Shown here: piece by piece, positions 3,994 through 5,429 of the stretch
Position numbering within the stretch: position 1 is the first letter of the stretch
How the letters are laid out: the number at the start of each line of letters is the position of its first letter
DNA from: Acidimicrobiales bacterium
Lineage (GTDB): Bacteria; Actinomycetota; Acidimicrobiia; Acidimicrobiales; Poriferisodaliceae
Reading direction: 5' to 3'
Length of the DNA stretch: 5,429 nt
NCBI GenBank assembly: GCA_020631315.1
Contig: JAHDHM010000264.1
Location: 1 to 5,429 of the forward strand
Made by a program: the position numbers and the translations under genes
The notes under the pieces: model-generated
Seen by the model: only the letters and a program-made list of their open reading frames with translations
What the model was told of the DNA's origin: nothing
Database searches by the model: none

Positions 3994-5388
3994 ATGAGTT
4001 CGGTGGAGGTGGGGCCCGAGAGTCCCGACGGACATCATCCAGAGTTCGATCTGATCGAAGTGCCTGCGGGTGTGCCGAGTGAGGTCGCGGCGCTGGTCGG
4101 GGCGTTGAACGCAGCCCGATCGGTCGACTGGTCGATGCTCGATGGCGAGACCCTTGCGGAGTGTCGTGAGCTGGTGGACCGGGTCGGGAACGCGGCCGAC
4201 AGCGTGCAGGTCGAGTTCGTGCGGGCGCTGGATGAATCGTTGGTGTGGGCGCATCGTCGGCACCGGTCGGTGAAGGGTCTGTTGCGTGATGCGACGAACG
4301 CCTCGTCGGGCCGTCAGGGTGAGTGGACCAAGACGGCAGGCAAGCTGGGTCAGATGCCGCATGTTGCTGCGGCGTTCGCGGCAGGGTTGATCGGTCGTGA
4401 TCACGTGCAGCTGCTCGGCACCTGTCTGCATCCCCGCTACGCAGGTGCGTTCGCCGCCGCAGAGGTCGACTTGACGCGGTGGGCGATCGAGTTCGACTGG
4501 GGCTCGTTCACCGAAGCCGTCCGGGCGTGGCAAGAAGCCGCTGACACCGACCAGCCGAACGGTGATGACGAACGGCATCAGAAGGCACGCAGGCTGCATC
4601 ACTCGAGATCGTTCGAGGGGCGCGGTCTGCTGGATGCGACGTTGACGCCGATGCAGGCCGAGATCTTCGACAACGTCCTCCGACCGATCGTCGACGAACT
4701 GTTCACCGCCGACTGGGCCGACGCCGTCGGCCGGTTGGGTGAAGGGAACGTGACCGAAGCCGACCTCGGCCGCACCCCGGCACAGCGTCGGGCTGATGCG
4801 TTCGAAGAGCTGTGCCGCCGTTCAGCCGCCTGGAAGGGTGGTGTGGCACGGCCGTTGGTGATCATCCACGCCTCGGCCGACGCGATTCGCAACGGCCTCT
4901 ACGCCGACGCGGGCCTGCCCTTGCCGTTGGGTGACGGGATCGTCCCCGAGCTGCGCCAGTTCTCCTCCGGACACACGCTGTCGCGTCGGGAGCTCGTGAA
5001 GGCGCTGATCGACGGCAAGGTCTCGACGATGGTGCTCGACGACGATCACCAGATCCTGTCGTGGAGTCGAGGCAAACGCTGGTTCACCCCTGTGCAGCGC
5101 ACGGCGATCGCGGCTCGTGACCTCGAGTGTGTCTGCGGCTGCGGGTTGCCGGCCGATCGATGTCAGATCGACCACGTCATCGACTGGCGCCACCACGGCC
5201 TCACCGACCACTGGAACGGCCGACCGATGTGCCCGCCCTCGCACCGGACCAAGACCAAGGACCCCACCTGGCGACCACCAGACCGACCCGGCTGGGAACG
5301 AGGCCCCACCGGACCACGACTCCACCGACCGGGACGCGGGCGCCGACCCAGCCGAGGCCCCACTCGGGGCCAGACGCCCCGGCCATGA
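3994..5388 (+). CDS. DUF222 / HNH endonuclease, 13E12-repeat type
   Basis: The 464-residue protein begins with a mostly helical DUF222 region (about 30-330) containing LHHSRSFEGRGLLDATLTP and a TPAQRRADAFEEL helix, both typical of the family. A C-terminal HNH nuclease domain (about 365-420) follows. The zinc-type cysteines C379/C381/C383/C390 lead into QIDHVIDWRHHGLTDHWNG, with H394 as general base, N408 as the middle residue and H417 as the last histidine. The usual CxxHH is replaced by CPPSH, so spacing there is altered. After residue 420 the chain is an Arg/Pro/Gly-rich basic tail with a repeated RGPT. Homologues include the REP13E12 genes of mycobacteria, which are repetitive and serve as a prophage integration site, and the family is thought to be mobile. 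The gene uses about 11 TTG leucine codons against one or none in its neighbours. ATG 3994 is chosen from the -10 box and the start of DUF222-like sequence. The frame is open back to 3910 over the GNAT remnant. Confidence 0.88.
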   Translation: MSSVEVGPESPDGHHPEFDLIEVPAGVPSEVAALVGALNAARSVDWSMLDGETLAECRELVDRVGNAADSVQVEFVRALDESLVWAHRRHRSVKGLLRDATNASSGRQGEWTKTAGKLGQMPHVAAAFAAGLIGRDHVQLLGTCLHPRYAGAFAAAEVDLTRWAIEFDWGSFTEAVRAWQEAADTDQPNGDDERHQKARRLHHSRSFEGRGLLDATLTPMQAEIFDNVLRPIVDELFTADWADAVGRLGEGNVTEADLGRTPAQRRADAFEELCRRSAAWKGGVARPLVIIHASADAIRNGLYADAGLPLPLGDGIVPELRQFSSGHTLSRRELVKALIDGKVSTMVLDDDHQILSWSRGKRWFTPVQRTAIAARDLECVCGCGLPADRCQIDHVIDWRHHGLTDHWNGRPMCPPSHRTKTKDPTWRPPDRPGWERGPTGPRLHRPGRGRRPSRGPTRGQTPRP

Positions 5389-5404
5389 GAGTCCAGGCCA
5401 TGAG
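5381..5404 (+). repeat. 9-bp direct repeat at the end of the HNH gene
   Basis: GGCCATGAG occurs at 5381-5389 and again at 5396-5404, 15 bases apart, so two ATG codons fall in the same frame. The repeat brackets the HNH stop codon. It could be a small slippage duplication or chance. Confidence 0.5.
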
Positions 5405-5429
5405 CGCCGCAGTGATGGTTCAGAACTCG
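5385..5429 (+). CDS. Possible start of a downstream gene, partial
   Basis: An ATG at 5385 shares the bases ATGA with the HNH stop codon, the classical overlap for translational coupling. The frame stays open for 15 codons (MRVQAMSAAVMVQNS) to the window end. A second in-frame ATG lies at 5400. There is no recognisable domain and no clear ribosome binding site beyond the G-rich end of the HNH gene, so it may be chance. Confidence 0.25.
   Translation, partial: MRVQAMSAAVMVQNS

Noticed and set aside
3970..4602. Remainder of the - strand open frame upstream of the GNAT remnant
   Set aside because: It is antisense to DUF222 and shows no acetyltransferase motif. Only the last 25-30 residues are family-like.
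5356..5371. 6-bp hairpin GGCCCC/GGGGCC as the HNH terminator
   Set aside because: It lies inside the coding region before the stop codon, has no U-run, and is part of the low-complexity tail.

Overview
The window is about two-thirds G+C, and long spurious open frames lie antisense to almost every real gene. The gene set (nickel superoxide dismutase with its S26-type maturation protease, and a DUF222/HNH endonuclease of the mycobacterial 13E12 type) points to an actinobacterium. A DddP-like protein makes an aquatic or marine lineage such as the Acidimicrobiia plausible, but that placement is inference.

Layout, left to right. (1) Bases 1-260 hold the 3' end of a + strand gene, probably a short-chain dehydrogenase/reductase. 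(2) Converging on it is a - strand M24-fold protein (273-1619) that matches the DMSP lyase DddP in length, metal ligands and the catalytic-type Asp and Tyr. (3) Upstream of that, on the same strand and separated by an 11-bp perfect hairpin, lies sodN (1720-2142), encoding a nickel superoxide dismutase with a standard 14-residue propeptide but an unusual nickel hook. (4) sodX (2242-2634, +), the protease expected to remove that propeptide, diverges from sodN across a 99-bp intergenic region with an imperfect palindrome over the likely sodN -10 box. (5) A phosphotransferase of the APH/ecdysteroid-kinase-like superfamily (2681-3811, -) converges on sodX. (6) Upstream of it, 3880-3969 encodes in the - direction what looks like the last 25-30 residues of a GNAT acetyltransferase, cut off where the promoter of a DUF222/HNH endonuclease gene (3994-5388, +) begins. 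(7) A possible further ORF starts in an ATGA overlap with the endonuclease stop and runs off the window.

Functional links. sodN and sodX form a substrate-protease pair. The DddP-like enzyme would cleave dimethylsulfoniopropionate to DMS and acrylate if its activity is conserved. The phosphotransferase has no assignable substrate. The endonuclease gene differs in codon use (many TTG leucines) and abuts a gene fragment, as expected for a mobile or recently acquired gene.

The most interesting points are the Pro-to-Phe change in the SodN hook with further changes in the His1 support network, the DddP homologue in an apparently actinobacterial setting, the truncated GNAT gene at the HNH border, and -10-like boxes placed exactly as leaderless transcripts would need. 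No rRNA, tRNA, CRISPR array or recognised insertion sequence is visible, and no gene-free stretch exceeds 300 bases.
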